DNA of 64,000 nucleotides from Cryptomeria japonica (taxonomy: Eukaryota > Streptophyta > Pinopsida > Cupressales > Cupressaceae). Position 1 is the stretch's first letter; every line of letters starts with the position of its first letter. Shown here piece after piece: positions 59,695 to 64,000 of the stretch. The position numbers were made by a program, and so were the translations under genes. Where the stretch lies: the NCBI RefSeq assembly GCF_030272615.1, contig NC_081408.1, forward strand, positions 309,912,450 through 309,976,449. The letters run 5' to 3'. The notes beneath the pieces were generated by a model, which saw only the letters and a list, made by a program, of their open reading frames with translations, had not been told where the DNA came from and searched no databases.

Positions 59695-61201
59695 TATTTT
59701 TAAAAACCACAAGAGTGTGATCGAAACATTGATGATGAAAACTCTTATACAATCGAATCGAAGAACAAAAATAGTTGATATTATAGATTATGAAAATCTA
59801 ATCGAAAAACAAGAGTAAAAAAATTATACATTTATTATGGATTTTAGAAATCTAATTTTATTAATTGAAATATGTTATTTACTTCCATCTTCAAACTAAA
59901 TATCACTAAATATCACTCGAATATTTTTAAAAAGATGAGTCAAATGTTGACGACATCAAAACTTTCATGCCAACTTGTGAGGAGAATGCAAAACATAAAC
60001 CATTTGTAAAACATTCAGTTGACCAGGGACTCTTTTCATATTTAAGGAGAGCCATGAAACATTATAACTAATATTGAGAATTTTTTGGTAAATGAGAAAC
60101 CAAAAAATTGCATAGGACGGTGATTGATTTAAAAAACTTTGAAACAATTGAAGAGCATTATGGAAGCTCAAGCATTATTTCAATGGTAGTAGATAGTTAT
60201 TTAAACGATAATAATGATTGGAATGACTTAGTGTGAGTGGTTTAAGGCTATCTCCTTAAACCGCACACACTAAGCAACATATTAAGTTTAGAGAATGTTA
60301 GGCAACTCTGAGTGTTTAACACTTTTAAGTCTAGAAGTCAAAGCTTAGTGCCATATTAAGTCTAGAGAATGTGAGTCAACTCTGAGTGTTTAACATTTGT
60401 AAGTCTATAAGTCAAAACTTAGTGTGTGTGATTTAAGACATCCGGGTTTAAGGCTAGTTGTATATCTTCTTGGCAGTGGTACTTCCCAGTGCCCTGTCAT
60501 TGTTTAATGGATACTAAAGTCGATGCCATCTAGAATTGTGCATCCTAGATGCCAGGACTCAAACATATGGCTTAAATCACACACACTAAGCTTTGACTTC
60601 TAGGCTTAAAAGTGTTAAACAGTCAGAGTTGATTGACATTCTCTATACTTAATATGTTGCTTAGTGTGTGTGGTTTAAGGCTGGCCTTAAATATCACTGG
60701 AATATATTAAAAAAGATGAGTCAATCATTGACGACGTCAAAACTTCATGTCAAATTATGAGGAGAATGAAGAACATAAACCATTTGTAAAACATTCAGTT
60801 GACTAGGGACTCTTTTAAGGAGAGCCATGTCCCTGGTCAACAAAATGTTTTACAAATGGTTTATGTTCTTCATTCTCCTCACAAGTTGACATGAAGTTTT
60901 GACGTCATCAACGATTGACTCATTCTTTTAACATATTTCAGTGATATTTAGTGATATTTAGTTTGAAGATGGAAGTAAATTACTTTTTAGTTATTCATAT
61001 TTCAATTAATAAAATTAGATTTCTACAATTCATAATAAATGTATAATATTGATTCTTGTTTTTCTATTAGATTTCCATAATATATAATATCAACTATTTC
61101 TATTTTTCAATTGGATTGTATGAGAGTTAATATTTTTAAAAATCACAAGAGTGTGATCTAAACATTAATGATGAAAACTCTCATACAATAAAATCTAAGA
61201 A
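59695..61201. repeat. nested foldback (inverted repeat) locus
   Basis: Outer arms 59741-60056 and 60829-61128 are inverted copies. A third, direct copy (60690-60828) sits next to the right arm. Between them is an inner hairpin 60253-60350 with 60582-60680, and a small one at 60227-60273. The whole is bracketed by a direct repeat of about 70 bp (59695-59765 and 61131-61201). No coding capacity. It resembles a foldback or MITE-like element, or stacked insertions. Confidence 0.8.
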
Positions 61202-63235
61202 CCTCCCAGATCAAGTACCAGGGTTCGCCCAAAGCCAAACCTTGTCAAGAACCCAATGATCACAATCACAAAGTTTAACTGAGTGTCTGAGCTCTTGGAT
61301 TAGGGTCCTTATATAAGAAGTTGGATGGATGAACCCTTTTGAATGCATTGAAATATTGGTAGTGATAGACGATAATAAAATAACAATAGATGTGGGAAGC
61401 TACAATGGTGAGGATTTTTAAAGAATAAGATATTTAGACAAAAAGAAAACAGTGAGGACCAAGAAAGTTATATCCAATTTTAAGAAATTTAAGAGATGCC
61501 AATCCAATAATTGATGAATGAGAATTATTGATGATAAGAACCAATATTGGCATACATATAATAACCAATAAAGAATTTGATAATTCAGTATTCATGTGTT
61601 TGTAAAAATGGTAATTTGCATAATCATAATAGAAGACAATTGCATTCATTTGTAGTGCCTTGCCAAGGGACCCTAGAGGATATGAGCTAAACACGTAGAA
61701 AAATACATGAGAGTATTTTTTTAAAGTAATTTAGTGTAACATATACAACACAAGCAAGTACTAAAGCTCAAGCCTCAATATTAAATCAACTTGTTGACAA
61801 TTGACACTATGCAAGTGAAAGACTTAAAACTTGAAACTTCAACTGAACATAGGGAAAGACCCTCAAACACCTAGGGAAACATTGTTGAGGTGAATAGAGT
61901 CACACAAGACCCTTCCAAAAGTTACAAGACTTGATTTAGAAAACAAGATCATGTACGAGGTCCTAGGTGTCATTGATGGGCTCTAATAAGCACCAACTTG
62001 CACTTGAATGCTATCACCACCACTCAAACTCACCCTAAAATTACTCAAGATGCCTCTGAGGGTTCCTAGACATAACTAGCTTTAATAATAACTAAAACAA
62101 AGTCAAACTGATCTCCTAGGATGCCAAAAACCCTAACTGACTCAACTAAAGGACTAGGGAACCCAAAATAGACTCACAAACCTAGAAAGGACACATGCAT
62201 ATCATGAGGACACATGTGTAATGTGATAGTGTCCTGAAATTGTGCTAACATCCCTAATTAATTCATTATTTCTAAACTTGTGCTAGTGTCCTTCGAGATT
62301 CATAGACCCGTGCTACATCATCATCTGACTATGCATATGTGCTAATGAGTGAGCTTCTCAATTAGACAAGATAGACTCTTGGACACACAAAAGATATTTG
62401 TTAAGACAAAATACATAGGTGACACTTGAGTTGAAAGAAAGAAAGAAATTATTAGAGAAAAGGCAAGTAGAATTTTCTTAAGATCAATAGGTGACAAGTA
62501 AATGATTGGTCAAGAATTAGGTGGACCTTAAACATATTCAACTCGACCCTAAGCTTCCCTAAACATCTACTAACACTCTTAGGGATGTCCAATTGACCTT
62601 GATACCATAGTAAGCCACTATGGAAGGTTCCTTGGATTGTCCATAATTGGTCCAAATTGACTCAAAACCACTCTAATCTCCACTAAAACGGTCAAGGTAC
62701 CTTGATAGATTTGATAGAGGACTAAATTGGCATGGTTTAAATATCACATAGTAAGCATTACTGCTTAGTGTGGCCCCTCAAAATTGTAATTTTATTCACA
62801 TTATTCCTATTTCTATCATTCGTGTAGATGTGCAGTGAATTGCCAGACTCGTATTCAATATTTTCATTAAAAAACTTCTATTATATAGACATTTATATTA
62901 AGTTTTTTCTATGTAATATTAAGTTGTTTGTTTTTACTATGTTTTTGAGATTTTAGTAATTTTCTTTTAGAATAACAATTTTGGGTATGTGCAGGATCAT
63001 GGTGTGCCAAAACAGGCCCTTAAGTGGCAATGAAATTTCAGAAAATCAGAGTTATGCAACTTGACATGAAAATTTGAATAAGTTGTGAACAATATTTTTA
63101 AAATATGTAATAAGAGAATATATAGAAACTTGACTGTAGTTTCTAAGCTACTATTTTTTTTTGGAAAAAAATATCCTATTTGATGAAAATTTTAAATTTC
63201 AATGCAGTGGTACTAAAATTTCAGGAAAAAAATAA
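61202..63235. other. noncoding stretch, no gene seen
   Basis: No supported ORF or element end. 61300-61320 has TCCTTATATAAGAAG, a TATA-like palindrome that could belong to an LTR remnant, but I could not define one. Confidence 0.45.
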
Positions 63236-63570
63236 GAAGTAGACGTATGTCTGACCACCCTAATCACAATCAATTCTTAATATTTTTTATAATATTTATA
63301 ATATAAGTATTAGACTCATGTCTGGATGTGACACATTTTTTTTTTTAATTTTTTATAAATTAAATAATTCTTTATGATTTTTTTACTATAGCTTTTTAGA
63401 AATTCAGAAACTCCTACGTCTGACCACCTTAACTTGGTCAAAACCTTATGAAATTTAATTTTTTTTAATTTTTCCCTATAGTAGACGAAGCATAGGATGT
63501 GACACATGTTTTGGTTTCAAAAAATGTTATACCGTTTGAAAGTTATGAGTGTTTTTCAATTAGTATATCA
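63236..63570. repeat. degenerate tandem repeat with a period of about 170 bp
   Basis: GTCTGACCACC occurs at 63249 and 63418 (169 apart) and GGATGTGACACAT at 63324 and 63495 (171 apart), with T-rich spacers. Confidence 0.55.
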
Positions 63571-63933
63571 ATCAGGACTATTGTCAAAATTCAATTAGAA
63601 AATAAATAATAATTATTTATTAAAGTCAAAATAAGACAAGCCTTATATTGTTGGAAAGCTGGGAACATCCTTAAAAAACTCTTTTTGTTTTATCAATTTT
63701 GGTTACAAAAAAAGTCATTAGCCACCAGTGTAAAGTTTGGAAAATCAAGGAATATTGAAAAAACACATTTTTTCAGTTGACTTTCCAAGCTTGTCACTTC
63801 CAAGCCAAATACCAAAGCATTCACGAGCTAAAATTTGAAATTTGAAAATTTGACTACAAGAATCATATATCAAATATCAGATTTTATCCAATGTCTGATT
63901 AAATTGAATATCAGATTTTATTAGTCATATTTT
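63571..63933. other. noncoding AT-rich stretch
   Basis: No gene seen. TATCAGATTTTAT occurs twice (63876 and 63909). Confidence 0.4.
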
Positions 63934-64000
63934 AGAGAGATAGAGAGAGAGAGAGAGAGGAGGAGGAGATGGAGAGGGAAAAAGAGAGGGAGAGAGAGAG
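63934..64000 (+). repeat. GA-rich microsatellite running off the window
   Basis: AGAGAGATAGAGAGAGAG followed by GGAGGAGGAGATGGAGAGGG and more AG repeats up to the last base. Confidence 0.9.

Overview
The window is plant nuclear DNA made almost entirely of transposable elements nested in one another. I find no intact single-copy host gene. The element types (Ty3/gypsy of Athila-like, Tat-like and chromovirus-like kinds, L1-like LINEs, a CACTA DNA transposon) and the long AT-rich noncoding stretches fit a large repeat-rich seed-plant genome. A gymnosperm is my best guess; this is inference, not proof.

Layout. 1-9251: the 3' part of an old, stop-riddled Athila-like Ty3/gypsy element on the + strand: gag, protease, reverse transcriptase (RT), RNase H, integrase, an extra ORF and the 3' LTR. 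9289-10345: a probable copia-like solo LTR. 10346-38280: a 5'-truncated LINE on the - strand with its AT-rich flank, tandemly duplicated as a unit of about 4.65 kb (unit A 10437-33360, unit B 33361-38004). Unit A was then split by an 18.2-kb CACTA transposon (13292-31522) with readable terminal inverted repeats and a 3-bp target duplication (CCA). The intact target is visible in unit B. 38281-41659: AT-rich, no genes seen. 41660-59694: another copy of the AT-rich flank repeat, split by a 16.8-kb Tat-lineage Ty3/gypsy element (41903-58733, - strand) with about 1.8-kb LTRs and a 5-bp target duplication (CGTAC). 59695-61201: a complex foldback locus. 61202-64000: noncoding, ending in a GA microsatellite.

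The CACTA element is the most interesting object. On its - strand it has a TNP2-type transposase gene of nine exons (22753-27161). Downstream is a second multi-exon gene (18282-22296) that joins an N-terminal SET (histone methyltransferase-like) domain to a C-terminal Ptta/En/Spm-type transposase region. Near its right end it carries, on the + strand, the last exon of an FLD/LSD1-like histone demethylase gene with intron sequence attached (30914-31185). Near its left end is another captured-looking exon (17381-17600). Inside it also lie a degraded chromovirus-like element and an LTR-like block.

The Tat element keeps one uninterrupted reading frame for about 2,430 codons with no frameshift, yet carries 18 internal stops. 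By my reading 17 of these are TAG or TGA, as expected from CAG>TAG and CGA>TGA changes, which points to deamination of CHG- and CG-methylated cytosines.

Order of events I infer: LINE insertion; a gypsy fragment lands in the LINE; tandem duplication at a 4-bp microhomology; CACTA insertion. The Tat insertion is separately young, with LTRs about 99% identical by eye.
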